Shown here: piece by piece, positions 49,340 to 58,869 of the stretch
Layout: each line of letters begins with the position of its first letter
Position numbering within the stretch: the first letter of the stretch is position 1
Assembly: GCA_963820495.1 (NCBI GenBank)
Contig: CAWGAF010000001.1
Location: 682,001-746,000 of the forward strand
Direction of reading: 5' to 3'
Length of the DNA: 64,000 bases
Source: JBBIPA01 sp963820495
GTDB lineage: Bacteria > Chloroflexota > Dehalococcoidia > GIF9 > UBA5629
Translations under genes and position numbers: made by a program
The notes under the pieces: generated by a model
Database searches by the model: none
What the model saw: only the letters and a program-made list of their open reading frames with translations
Told to the model about the DNA's origin: nothing

Positions 49340-50734
49340 TTAATGAATAGAGTAGGTGCGTATGGCCACACTACTTACTGTCGTTCCACCACTGCTCTCG
49401 CCAGGTAGGCCCTCACGATTTCTCAGGTCCACGGGGTAAATGATTTTACTGTTGCCACTGCCGCTGATACTCTCCCCCACGGCTGAGCCGTATAATCTGG
49501 AATTGCCTGATAAGGTAATTGCGCCGTTCGGGGCATATATTATGGCTGATGTCCAGTTATTCCCGGCTAAGGTCGCAGTACCGCTTGTGGACATAATCAC
49601 AGGGATTTGTTCAGCCGCGAGCTGTGAATTCCCAGTCAAGGTAATGTTGCCCTCAGCAATTACCCAAGACCCGCCGTTAAACGAAGCGCTGTTCCCGCTC
49701 ATGGAGATTGCTCCCTTGATATATACAGTACCCCCAAGATTTATTGCCGAATTTCCCGTGGTCTGAAAATTGCCCGTAACGTGAACAGTGCTGCCAAACG
49801 TAATACTGTTGTTAGTGCTGATATAAATACTGCCGCCGACTTTGACCCCACCCTGGAATATGACAGTTGACAATGATGAAATAGAGAGATTACCATCTAC
49901 GCATACTGCTTGCTCAAATGTTACCGTACCAAGTCTGGAAATACTCAGATTTCCAGAAACATGGACTGGGCTGGTATGTTGATAGTTTCCGGTGCCGCTA
50001 ATGGTCCAGCTAGTATGCGTAACCGGTACGCAGGTGCCAGCCAGCGTCTCACTTTCACGACTAGCAGTATCTACAGTCGGCGGCGTTAATTGAGGATAAC
50101 CAGGGTATTCTTGACCCATAATACGTGAATTATTAATTGTGGTTATAGTACCGTAGGCAGAGGCATCGCCGTTTACTTTAGCATTGCCACTCAATCCTAC
50201 ATTTGCATTGGAATAAATATTGCCTTGCTCTACTTCGTCTGCTTCAACATCCGTATTGCCACTTAATGTTATGTCTCCACCGAGGCTGGCAAGGGCATAG
50301 TCGAATACTGCTGAGGAAGAGCCACCACTGAAAGTCAGGTCTACATCAGACGAGACAGTGGCATTTCGTCCCACACCACCTTCGGTCGTAGAGATAATCG
50401 TGAATGTAGTCCCATCTTGGTTAGATATAGTAATAGTCAAATTCTTACCATTAAGCGTTTCTGAAAACGGCAGGGACGACTGTTGCCCCACGGATGGCAA
50501 TTGCAGGCTAGGGTTATTTTGTACTTGCCACAGAGCATACTCGATACCAGCATCAGCAGCATAGACACTCTTATCTGTCTCATCTACAGCACGGTTTGCG
50601 GTAAGGCTAGTGGAAACAAGCACACTCGATGGCACCACTAAAAGACCACCGACCAGAAGCAGGACCAAGGCCGCAGGCAAGGCGAACCCTTCTTCACTAC
50701 TGAGAATCTTTTTAATCGACTTGATAATCTTCAT
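49340..50734 (-). CDS. PilX-type prepilin-like protein with repetitive beta-helix region
   Basis: The 464-residue protein begins with a class III-like leader and helix, EEGFALPAALVLLLVGG, typical of PilX-type minor pilins, with conserved AVDETDKSVYAADAGIEYA. From about residue 150 a series of short Ser-Gly-Asn repeats (TLSGN, GLSGNAKV, VSGNLSI, ISGTGNY, SGSGNSK) suggests a bactofilin- or beta-helix-like structure exposed outside. It may cap the pilus and act as an adhesin, which is inference. It lies in the pil operon. Confidence 0.8.
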   Translation of the reverse strand: MKIIKSIKKILSSEEGFALPAALVLLLVGGLLVVPSSVLVSTSLTANRAVDETDKSVYAADAGIEYALWQVQNNPSLQLPSVGQQSSLPFSETLNGKNLTITISNQDGTTFTIISTTEGGVGRNATVSSDVDLTFSGGSSSAVFDYALASLGGDITLSGNTDVEADEVEQGNIYSNANVGLSGNAKVNGDASAYGTITTINNSRIMGQEYPGYPQLTPPTVDTASRESETLAGTCVPVTHTSWTISGTGNYQHTSPVHVSGNLSISRLGTVTFEQAVCVDGNLSISSLSTVIFQGGVKVGGSIYISTNNSITFGSTVHVTGNFQTTGNSAINLGGTVYIKGAISMSGNSASFNGGSWVIAEGNITLTGNSQLAAEQIPVIMSTSGTATLAGNNWTSAIIYAPNGAITLSGNSRLYGSAVGESISGSGNSKIIYPVDLRNREGLPGESSGGTTVSSVAIRTYSIH

Positions 50735-50758
50735 ATCTCTCTGTCTCCAGTCTCATTA

Positions 50759-51292
50759 TTACTGAGTAACTGGCACTCTTTGGATTGCCGTATATTCTCT
50801 CTTGAACATTAAAACGTCCCCGGATTTAGCACTTATCCTGAAAGACAGCGCGTGAGTTTGAGAATCGTAATTGAGAATTTTGGTGCTATTTTCCAAATCA
50901 CCATCAGGGTTATAGTAGATATCTTCTGCTACCAGTATTGTTGAGTCTTCACTGGTACGCATCAGCTTTTTCAAACCGCCATCCATATCTTCCAGATGAT
51001 AAGTTACAATACTGTCAACGTAACTTCCAGCTATATACTCCTTAGTCGTCAGTTCTAAGATGCCGCTAGCAGGGTTGCTATTAACGGCTTGTGCCATCTG
51101 GACATCGCGAGTAATCCAGTAGCCAGCGTTTTGCACCTGTCGAAGGATAACTACCTGGTCATTATTCTGCGGAGTGATCTTGGCTATTGTGGCAGTGGTT
51201 ACAGTCATGGCACCACCGATAGCCCCCATGATACCCAGGACAATCAGCATCTCAATCAGGGTAAATCCTTTCTCGCTTCGCAATAATCTCAT
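50759..51292 (-). CDS. Minor pilin, PilW/GspJ-like
   Basis: The 177-residue protein has a type IV prepilin leader and helix, SEKGFTLIEMLIVLGIMGAI, with Glu5, and a globular domain with pattern VVILRQVQNAGYWITRDVQM typical of PilW/GspJ-like minor pilins. It overlaps the following PilV-like gene by 4 bp in an ATGA arrangement and is 25 bp from the PilX-type gene. Confidence 0.88.
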   Translation of the reverse strand: MRLLRSEKGFTLIEMLIVLGIMGAIGGAMTVTTATIAKITPQNNDQVVILRQVQNAGYWITRDVQMAQAVNSNPASGILELTTKEYIAGSYVDSIVTYHLEDMDGGLKKLMRTSEDSTILVAEDIYYNPDGDLENSTKILNYDSQTHALSFRISAKSGDVLMFKREYTAIQRVPVTQ

Positions 51293-51744
51293 GGCGCTGC
51301 CTCGTTCACCCTATATCCTTCCAATCTAAATACTTCGGTTCCGCTATGATAAATTACGACGGTTAATTTCTGAAGCCCTACGTCAATATCAGTACTGCCT
51401 CCGAGGGGATTAACTCTTTCAGTCTGGATATCAACATCATACCCATTTTGAATATCATCTATGGACATCATTTCTGGCGAATAAAGAGGTGGATTATTGA
51501 CATCGTCATAAGGTTGACTCCGAATATATTCTATCTGACTTTTCGCCAGGTTTTCCGCAGTCACCCTTTCTTCACTGATCATTATTGCCTTGGATGTGGC
51601 TGACATTCCCATCAAGTACGCAACTGCCACCACACTTATAATCCCCATGGCTACAAGAGTCTCAATCAGGGCAATGCCGCTCACATCACACAAGACTTGC
51701 TTTAAGCTTTTAATCCCCTTTATCAATAATTTCTTTGCCATCAC
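51289..51744 (-). CDS. Minor pilin, PilV/GspI-like
   Basis: The 151-residue protein has leader and helix GIALIETLVAMGIISVVAVA with Glu5 and the ITxS.RVTAENLAKSQIEYIRS pattern of PilV/GspI minor pilins. The Gly before the cleavage point is followed by Ile rather than Phe. It lies 9 bp after pilC and 4 bp overlaps the PilW-like gene. Confidence 0.86.
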   Translation of the reverse strand: MMAKKLLIKGIKSLKQVLCDVSGIALIETLVAMGIISVVAVAYLMGMSATSKAIMISEERVTAENLAKSQIEYIRSQPYDDVNNPPLYSPEMMSIDDIQNGYDVDIQTERVNPLGGSTDIDVGLQKLTVVIYHSGTEVFRLEGYRVNEAAP

Positions 51745-51752
51745 ACTATACC

Positions 51753-52961
51753 TTATTTCAACAAACTGAGACTTGAGTAAAGAGGCATAAAAATTGATAG
51801 CGCCAGGAAGCCCACAGCCATTCCCATAGCTATGGTCATCATGGGCTCAATCAAGCTGATTAATCTTTGGGTACGGTTCTCAGACTCAACCTCATAGTTC
51901 TCAGCAACCGTGACCAACGTCGCATCCAGCGTACCAGTTGCTTCACCAACCTTAGTCATTTCCACCAGCAACGGCAGAAAAACCCACCTCTTTCCCATAG
52001 GCGCTGCCAGTCCTTCTCCCATTAACATGTCCTTCTCCACATCGCCTAATGCTCTGGATACAACCTGATTTCCACTAGCCTGAGAAGTCAAGGTCATAAT
52101 TTCAGGCAAAGGCAGGCCTGCTTTGTACAGCAGAGACATGCTACGGCAGCAGCGAGCCAACTCACCGATTAGATTAAGCCGTCCTAATATAGGTAATTTC
52201 AGCATCAGCATATCCTTGTAATAGCGTCCAGTAGGTGATTTACTATACATATATCCAACTATACCTAATGCAAATATCGCCACAAGCATATGTAATCCAT
52301 ATTTATGTAAGATATCAACGCTAGCCAGCAGCAACTTCGTAGTTATGGGTAGCTCACCTTTTAACGAGGTAAACATGCCCACTATAGGGGGCAGCACCAC
52401 GGTGATCATCACACCCATAATCAATACCGCTAAACAAGCAACGATGGCAGGATAAGTCAATGCTGCTTTAAGCTTGCCGATAGCAGCAGATTGCCGCTCA
52501 ATGTAATTAGCCAGGTTTCTCAGTATTTGCTCCAGACTACCAGTTCGCTCGCCCACTGCAATCATTTTCTGGTAAATCCTGGAAAACACATTAGGATGTC
52601 TGGCTAAAGATACCGAAAGGGGATCACCGCTGCGTAAATCAGCTATAACGTTACCCAGCACTTTCTTCAGATGTTTGTCTCCTGTTTGAGATTGAAGCAA
52701 TTCCAGGCTCTGGACTATACCCAAACCTGAATCCAGGAGCAGTGCTAGCTGCCTCGAGAACATGGTTAATTCCGACGACTTGACTTTCCTCTTTAGTAAA
52801 CCGCCCAAGTCGGGCAAGAAGGGCATAACTGTTTTAAGACTGACTACCCTGTAACCGATCCTGGACAGCATATCCATGGCTGCCAGTTCGCTTACTGCCG
52901 AGATTTTGCCTCTGACTTCTCGTTTGTCTTCTGTATATCCCATGTAAGAGTATTCCATCAC
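51753..52961 (-). CDS. pilC: Type IV pilus inner-membrane platform protein PilC
   Basis: The 402-residue GspF-family protein has two repeated F domains (about residues 65-190 and 265-390). The first has FSRQLALLLDSGLGIVQSLE and the second CCRSMSLLYKAGLPLPEIM. Three membrane segments are present. It anchors PilB to the membrane. The ATG is 15 bp after pilB, and it is the second gene of the pil operon. Confidence 0.93.
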   Translation of the reverse strand: MMEYSYMGYTEDKREVRGKISAVSELAAMDMLSRIGYRVVSLKTVMPFLPDLGGLLKRKVKSSELTMFSRQLALLLDSGLGIVQSLELLQSQTGDKHLKKVLGNVIADLRSGDPLSVSLARHPNVFSRIYQKMIAVGERTGSLEQILRNLANYIERQSAAIGKLKAALTYPAIVACLAVLIMGVMITVVLPPIVGMFTSLKGELPITTKLLLASVDILHKYGLHMLVAIFALGIVGYMYSKSPTGRYYKDMLMLKLPILGRLNLIGELARCCRSMSLLYKAGLPLPEIMTLTSQASGNQVVSRALGDVEKDMLMGEGLAAPMGKRWVFLPLLVEMTKVGEATGTLDATLVTVAENYEVESENRTQRLISLIEPMMTIAMGMAVGFLALSIFMPLYSSLSLLK

Positions 52962-52976
52962 GTATCAGTCCTCCAC

Positions 52977-54602
52977 TTATTCCAGAGAATAAACGTTGCG
53001 CATTACTTCACAAGGAGTAGTAATTCCAGCCTTAGCTTTCATCATGCCATCCCTGGCCAGTGTTACCATACCTTCTTCTAGAGCCTGCTTTTTTATCTCA
53101 GTAATCCCTGCCCCACCAACTAATAACCTCCGGACCTCATCAGTAATGGGTAGAAGCTCAAAAACTCCGGTCCTACCCAGATAGCCAGTATAAGAGCAGG
53201 CTTTACAGCCGGCACCGTAGGAAAATTCACTGCGTTCCTCTGACATTTCTTTCAGGTATGCTATCTGCTCTACCATTGGTACTGCTCTCGTCTGGACACA
53301 GTGCGGACAAACTCGCCTTATCATTCTTTGCGATACTATGCCGATTACCGCGGAACAGATAAGAAATGGCTCAACACCCAGGTCAATAAGTCGGAATAAG
53401 ACACCTACAGTATCATTGGCATGCACTGAGGATAAAACCAGATGCCCCGTAAGAGCAGACTGTATCGCAATTTGAGCTGTTTCGCTATCCCTTACCTCGC
53501 CTACCAGCATAACATCTGGGTCAAGACGGACCATGGACCTTAGGGCACTGGCAAAGGTCAAACCCGCCTTAGTGCTCACCTGTATCTGGTTTATGCCAGC
53601 GAAACGGTACTCCACCGGGTCTTCAATGGTGATAACATTACGACCTGTCTTATCAAGAGAGTTAATAGCCGCATAAAGAGTGGTAGTCTTGCCGGCACCT
53701 GTGGGACCACTGATCAGTACCATTCCATAAGGAACCATGAGCATCTTTTCGAATTTCGTCTTACTTTCCGGCAGAAAACCAAGCTGAGAGAGTGCCATGG
53801 CTGCCATGGTCTTATCCAGCAATCGGAGTACCGCCATTTCACCATGGACGGTATTAACAGTAGCTACTCTGATATCAATATCCTTGCCTTTGGCTTTAAG
53901 GGAGAATTGACCATCCTGGGGCCTCAGACGATCAGCAATATTCATACCTGATAGAATCTTTACTCGTGAAATAAGTGGTCCGTGCACTAAAGTAGGTAGC
54001 GCCGCAATATTATGTAATATACCATCGATACGATACCGCACGCGAACCTTATCCAACTCAGGTTCAATATGTATGTCAGAGGCGCGTGATTTCACCGCTT
54101 CATTGACAATCAGGTTCAGCGCTCTGGCTATTGGAGAATCATCTGCTATTTCTGCCGCTGTTTTTTCTCGAGTCGGCGCTTCCGGGATGGCTGTAATCAG
54201 ACCAAACTGCTTGGCGATATCACCAAAAGCCTTATAATTGAAATCAATGGCATCATGAACATCTTTTATAGTTGCCGGTACTGGCTCAATCCTCTTTTTG
54301 GTCAGTGCTTCTAAAGCAGTAATAGCCAGAACATCGCCAGGGGTAGCCATAGCAACTTTCAACGTATTGGCTTCCACCGCCAATGGAATAATGGAATATT
54401 TCCGGGCGAGCTCTTCAGGAATCAATTGCAAAGCTTCCTGGGCTGGAGTCTGGCTCAGCATGTTAAGCTGGCCAATAATAGGAGCAGAATCCTTAGTGCC
54501 ACCGCTGGGTTCGACATGGATGTCTATGCGGTCAATCAGAGCCTTAATTGTGGTCTCCTCTTCTAAATCTGCAATACGGTCTACCATATTCAGTCCCTTC
54601 AT
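52977..54602 (-). CDS. pilB: Type IV pilus assembly ATPase PilB
   Basis: The 541-residue ATPase has an N-terminal MshEN/GspE region (residues 50-140), Walker A GPTGAGKTTT (near 300), Walker B VMLVGEVRDSET (near 362) and the zinc tetracysteine CPHC/CKAC (near 440-475). It powers pilus extension. It heads the operon pilB-pilC-pilV-pilW-pilX. The frame extends to 54602; an alternative Met 5 codons later (NMVDRIADLE) would fit as start as well. Confidence 0.93.
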   Translation of the reverse strand: MKGLNMVDRIADLEEETTIKALIDRIDIHVEPSGGTKDSAPIIGQLNMLSQTPAQEALQLIPEELARKYSIIPLAVEANTLKVAMATPGDVLAITALEALTKKRIEPVPATIKDVHDAIDFNYKAFGDIAKQFGLITAIPEAPTREKTAAEIADDSPIARALNLIVNEAVKSRASDIHIEPELDKVRVRYRIDGILHNIAALPTLVHGPLISRVKILSGMNIADRLRPQDGQFSLKAKGKDIDIRVATVNTVHGEMAVLRLLDKTMAAMALSQLGFLPESKTKFEKMLMVPYGMVLISGPTGAGKTTTLYAAINSLDKTGRNVITIEDPVEYRFAGINQIQVSTKAGLTFASALRSMVRLDPDVMLVGEVRDSETAQIAIQSALTGHLVLSSVHANDTVGVLFRLIDLGVEPFLICSAVIGIVSQRMIRRVCPHCVQTRAVPMVEQIAYLKEMSEERSEFSYGAGCKACSYTGYLGRTGVFELLPITDEVRRLLVGGAGITEIKKQALEEGMVTLARDGMMKAKAGITTPCEVMRNVYSLE

Positions 54603-55061
54603 TCAGTATTCAGGCGGTATCTTGCCTGCGATTTGGAAAATTCAATCTTTCTCCATGACAAATTTTAACCTACCAATACGTTAACTCATATGTAAATTAA
54701 ATTCAATAGAAATCTTCATTTTTGCCTATAACTTTAGTCACAAAATCTATGGTACATTAGTCCCAAACGAATTGGTTAACTAGAATTTAAGTGTATTTTA
54801 TAACTATGACGTGGCTTGACAGTCTGATACCATTCAGATAACATTCGAGCCAGTAGCTATGGCTGAAGCTCAACAACAAGTAAATAAAATCATAGCTGAG
54901 CAACAGGCTCACTTTCGTCAGGGAATAATCTCCATCCTGAATCTAATGGTGACATTCGACAAATATCGAATGTTGTCTGCGCAGGGCACAGAATATATTT
55001 GAACTGAAAGGTATGGTATACTATATATAGGTTAGAGGTACCACGGAAATCGCAATATAAT
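54603..55061. promoter_or_regulatory. Divergent region between pilB and propeller gene, with an 8-6-8 dyad
   Basis: The 459-bp region holds promoters for both directions. A perfect inverted repeat, ACATTCGA/TCGAATGT (54952-54973), lies about 90 bp before the propeller start and is a candidate operator. A 47-codon plus-strand frame (54859-55002, MAEAQQQVNKIIAEQQAHFR...) overlaps it. It has no clear RBS and may not be real. Confidence 0.45.
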
Positions 55062-58000
55062 GTGGAAAGTATTACCTGGAAATCAACAAGCCTCGCTATT
55101 ATCGTACTGGCGCTGATTCTGGTATTCTTGTTTATTGCCACGCCTCTGGTCAGTACCAAGGCCGTTTTGGCAGAATATCCCCCATCCATATTGAAATGGT
55201 CGTTTGTTGATACGCCCTCTATAGACGGCAATGTCATAGTCAGCCCTTCAGAAATTAACCGTATCGCCTTTGGGCCTGATGACAGGGCAATGTATGCCGT
55301 TGATATCCCCAATAGCCTGCTCTATAAATCAACCGACAGTGGCATCACCTGGGATAATTCAGTAACCAATCAGCTGGTGGTCGCCGGTGCCCTCCTCCCA
55401 GTATGGGACATAGCTGTATCTCCGGATGATGCCAATTTCGTGGTAGCCATCACCGACGGAACAGGACTTCCTATTCCCAACGGACCTAAAAATGTTTTCG
55501 TCTCCACCGATGGCGGACAAAATTGGCAGAACACCAATCTGACCTTACCACTACTCACCGACTTCATCAGTTGCGTGGCTATATCTCCGCAATATGACGT
55601 CGACAAGCGCTATATCGCCATCGCCACCCTTGATGGAACTGGCGGAGGTAATGGCAAAGTCTTCACCTTCAAAGCGCCAGGACCCAGCATCTGGGTAGAC
55701 CAGACTATAGCACCTTGCCTCAATTGGGTAGCAGGTGACGTCGTCGCCCTGAAATTTTCTCCGTCCTATAATCTGGACAATACTATTGTGATTGTATTTG
55801 CTTCCGGCGGCGGCCTTTTCCTGAATATCGGAACTCATGACACCGTCAACAACACGACTACCTGGAAGGTCGGCGTTGGCTTTCCTGTGAAGATAACGGC
55901 ATCGGACGGAAGTTCCCCGACCAACGCCCAGATTATAACTGCCGACCTGGAGCTGCCCTCTGATTTCTCCGGGGCCGACCCCGGCACCAAGCGCCGCTAT
56001 TTCCTCAGCTTCGATGCGCGCAATGGAGGGATTGCATATTTCAGCGGCGTTTACCGTATCGATGACACCATTGTCTTTCAACTGATGTATAACACCTCGC
56101 TAATAGCAGCCCCTGATAAGCGCATCTCGAGCATTGCCTACCGGGGCACCTATGCCAGCGGCAAACTCATCGCTGGAGAAACCACCACTACTGACACCAC
56201 AAAAGGCGTCGTTAATATCTGGCTTTGTTCAGACCCCCTCACTATACTCCCTCCCCCTGGCTGGAGGATTTCCGATGTTATGAAATCGCCCACAGGCGGC
56301 GGGAACAGAACAATTCCCCCTCCCCCTCCCCCTCCTACCTACGGACTGGCGAACGCGTTCTTAATATGGAGCACAAATAGCGATAAAGTGTACTGTGGAA
56401 CCAGTTCGGCTACTCTTACACAAGGAGGACTTCTTCCAGGTGGCATCCCAAGTAATCAATGGCCCGGAGGGTTATGGAATGGTTTCGCCCTCGACGAATC
56501 AGCATTTTCCATCAGTCTTGACGGCGGTGATATCTGGAACCAGCTCAGCCTCATAGACACGGAAATAACAAGTCTTACCGATGTCGCCGCCATCGAAGCT
56601 CCCGAAGACTCCGAAGAACACGATGTACTTTACCTGGCATCTGTTAATACCAATGGGGTTGTTGCTAACAACTTCGACAGCATCTGGCGCAGCATCAGCG
56701 ACCCGCTGGGCATGCACTGGGAGAGAATACTTTGTACTCTTACCACCAATAATGACATTATCCTCCGCCTTAACCCCAGAATCTCTGAGGATAATGTGAG
56801 AAGTAAAGCTATTGTTTTTGCCGATCGCGGTACTGACAACATTCGTTATTCTGCAGACGAAGGACGATACTGGCAGGTCCTCTACCCAGGATGGACCGTG
56901 ACTGATTTCACTCTGGCCAGCGATTCGGTTATCTACATTCTCAATGACATTTATGTCCTCAAGGGAACCTATGACGGGACTGCCTGGAAATGGGGTGCTA
57001 GAGAGTTAACCGGGCTTACCACTGGCCACACCATTACCACACCATTAAAGAATCCCAAAGGCAAACGCGGGCACATAGAAGACTGGGTAATAGTGGGCTC
57101 ATCTATTACTGGAGAGGTGGCCTGGGCTGATTTTTCGCAGCCAGTAATAAAGTTTTTACCTCCCTTGGGACAGCGGGTAAGAACGCCTGTACAAGGGGAT
57201 ATCCATGTCCTGGCTGACGAACAGTTCGAGGCAAATAAGACAATTTATGCAGCTAGCAGGGTGGCGAACGGAAAAATCTATCGCTGGATTATCGACAAAA
57301 GCACCACATGGGATGAGCTCGTGCCCATAAACAGCGACTTCTACGGGATTGAACAGAAAAAAGGTGTGCTGTATGGGGCATATAACGTTCCGGCTGTGCC
57401 TGGTACACCCCACGGTGTTGACCGAACCCTCTATCCGCTGACACCAGTGCCTCCTCCGCTTGACTGGGATGATTTAACTGCAGACCTGCCAGCCACTGTC
57501 CATTTCACCCGAGAACCTTCTTCGCTCAAAGCATCTACCAGCACTGACAACAACCTCTGGGCGATTGATAATACGCCTTTTATCTGGGCAACTAAGCAGG
57601 GTTGTCTCTGGAACTATACTGATACGCTGGCAAAAAATGGCCCCTGGACCACAGCACCACCGAGCAGCGGTGTCATCCCGATTGATCCAGTAACAGGTCG
57701 GGCGAATGAGACGAACTTTGCCTGGCGGCAACTGAGCTATGCACAGGGCTATGAACTTCAAATCGCCAAAGACGACATTTTCTCCCTGCGAGTGTTTGTC
57801 AGCGATAATATCGTACCCCCAAACCCGTTATCTCCCGCTCAGGTGATATTACCCGGATTCCTGGATGCTAATCATAAGTATTTCTGGAGAGTCAGAGCCA
57901 GCAGTGCCAGCACCGGAGAGGTTATCCACAGCCCCTGGTCAGCAACCATGTACTTCACCACTATGGCGGGATTTGCGGTGCAGTCATCTCACCTCGGCCC

Positions 58001-58421
58001 TACCTTGCTTCAGCCGCCAAATAATTGTACTGGTTGCACCACTTCTCCGGCATTTTCCTGGTCGCCGATGTTCCAAACCACTAAGTATCAATTTATCCTG
58101 GCTAAAGATGCTGAGTTAAGTCAGGTGGTAGATAACGTTATTGTAACCACAACCTCGTATCAACATAAGGGAAAGCTAGACACGGGAGTTACCTATTACT
58201 GGCAAGTGCAGGCTATTGAGCCAGTAGTTAGCGAGCCAAGTCCTATTGGCTGTTTTACGGTGACCGGTAAAGAACAACCCGGAATAATGACATTGCTAGG
58301 AATTTCGGATTCAGCATCGCTAGCAGCGTGGATAGGAATAGCTCTGTATGCAGCTTTTATTATATTCATGATTATAATGATAATAAAAATAAGGTATCGC
58401 AGGAGACGTGAAGAAGATTAA
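55062..58421 (+). CDS. Membrane-anchored secreted beta-propeller (Asp-box) protein
   Basis: The 1119-residue protein starts at a GTG with no convincing RBS. A signal/anchor (residues 8-30) is followed by Asp-box repeats (STDSGITWDN, STDGGQNWQN, SLDGGDIWNQL, SADEGRYWQV). Residues about 880-1065 hold two Fn3-like units (FAWRQLSYAQGYELQIAKDD and FSWSPMFQTTKYQFILAKDA). A C-terminal TM (about 1085-1110) ends in RYRRRREED. Topology suggests an exported propeller stalk anchored in the membrane. It is paralogous to the proteins at 1-3273 and 58870-62493. Ligand is unknown. Confidence 0.87.
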   Translation: MESITWKSTSLAIIVLALILVFLFIATPLVSTKAVLAEYPPSILKWSFVDTPSIDGNVIVSPSEINRIAFGPDDRAMYAVDIPNSLLYKSTDSGITWDNSVTNQLVVAGALLPVWDIAVSPDDANFVVAITDGTGLPIPNGPKNVFVSTDGGQNWQNTNLTLPLLTDFISCVAISPQYDVDKRYIAIATLDGTGGGNGKVFTFKAPGPSIWVDQTIAPCLNWVAGDVVALKFSPSYNLDNTIVIVFASGGGLFLNIGTHDTVNNTTTWKVGVGFPVKITASDGSSPTNAQIITADLELPSDFSGADPGTKRRYFLSFDARNGGIAYFSGVYRIDDTIVFQLMYNTSLIAAPDKRISSIAYRGTYASGKLIAGETTTTDTTKGVVNIWLCSDPLTILPPPGWRISDVMKSPTGGGNRTIPPPPPPPTYGLANAFLIWSTNSDKVYCGTSSATLTQGGLLPGGIPSNQWPGGLWNGFALDESAFSISLDGGDIWNQLSLIDTEITSLTDVAAIEAPEDSEEHDVLYLASVNTNGVVANNFDSIWRSISDPLGMHWERILCTLTTNNDIILRLNPRISEDNVRSKAIVFADRGTDNIRYSADEGRYWQVLYPGWTVTDFTLASDSVIYILNDIYVLKGTYDGTAWKWGARELTGLTTGHTITTPLKNPKGKRGHIEDWVIVGSSITGEVAWADFSQPVIKFLPPLGQRVRTPVQGDIHVLADEQFEANKTIYAASRVANGKIYRWIIDKSTTWDELVPINSDFYGIEQKKGVLYGAYNVPAVPGTPHGVDRTLYPLTPVPPPLDWDDLTADLPATVHFTREPSSLKASTSTDNNLWAIDNTPFIWATKQGCLWNYTDTLAKNGPWTTAPPSSGVIPIDPVTGRANETNFAWRQLSYAQGYELQIAKDDIFSLRVFVSDNIVPPNPLSPAQVILPGFLDANHKYFWRVRASSASTGEVIHSPWSATMYFTTMAGFAVQSSHLGPTLLQPPNNCTGCTTSPAFSWSPMFQTTKYQFILAKDAELSQVVDNVIVTTTSYQHKGKLDTGVTYYWQVQAIEPVVSEPSPIGCFTVTGKEQPGIMTLLGISDSASLAAWIGIALYAAFIIFMIIMIIKIRYRRRREED

Positions 58422-58518
58422 TATAAACAACCCTGTCTATTATCTGATATAAGGAAATGGCTCGAAAGTTTTTTTTACTTGGTTAGCTAGTTAACCGTAA
58501 TCAAAGATTAAAATTAAA

Positions 58519-58752
58519 CTAGAACTTTGCCAATCTGGTGGCTTTCTTCCACACCCAGGATTTTTCATTCAGTCGCTTCAAGGTAGTACGAACGGTCAAG
58601 TCATCCAGGCCAGTCCCGTGAACTATTACCTCCATAGTAGCCGAACCAATTCTGTTGAGAAATTCCAGTACTTTCGCCTCATTCTCGATGTGCTTCCTCT
58701 CCGGCACCACAACAAATCGCTTCCCCTTCTCAGTTAGCATCCAGAAGTCCAC
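58519..58752 (-). CDS. Small winged-helix-like DNA-binding protein
   Basis: The 77-residue protein opens with GTG after AAGGGAGGGCACA, a strong RBS. The central part (NEAKVLEFLNRIGSATMEVI, then GLDDLTVRTTLKRLNEKSWV) fits a winged-helix MarR/ArsR-like recognition helix with a short basic tail (KKATRLAKF). It has no effector domain. A palindromic operator lies 20 bp upstream of its start, and the TIR-propeller gene starts on the other side, so it may repress both. This is inferred from arrangement. Confidence 0.62.
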   Translation of the reverse strand: MDFWMLTEKGKRFVVVPERKHIENEAKVLEFLNRIGSATMEVIVHGTGLDDLTVRTTLKRLNEKSWVWKKATRLAKF

Positions 58753-58771
58753 TGTGCCCTCCCTTTTACTT

Positions 58772-58788
58772 TATGCCATTATGGCATA
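58772..58788. promoter_or_regulatory. Palindromic operator TATGCCAT-T-ATGGCATA
   Basis: The 17-bp perfect inverted repeat with one central base lies between the winged-helix gene and the TIR-propeller gene. A second half-site TATGCCAT (58834-58841) lies 29 bp before the TIR-propeller start. The spacing from a promoter-like AT-rich block (58792-58830) suits repression of the downstream gene. Confidence 0.6.
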
Positions 58789-58869
58789 GCATTGCTTAAA
58801 ATTATATTTATATTATCCTACAATATTCAATTATATGCCATAATAGAGATTGTTTGTTAAAATGTAACT

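Noticed and set aside
55060..55062. ATG at 55060 as the start of the propeller gene
   Set aside because: That ATG is out of frame with the coding sequence. The in-frame GTG at 55062 fits the signal peptide instead.
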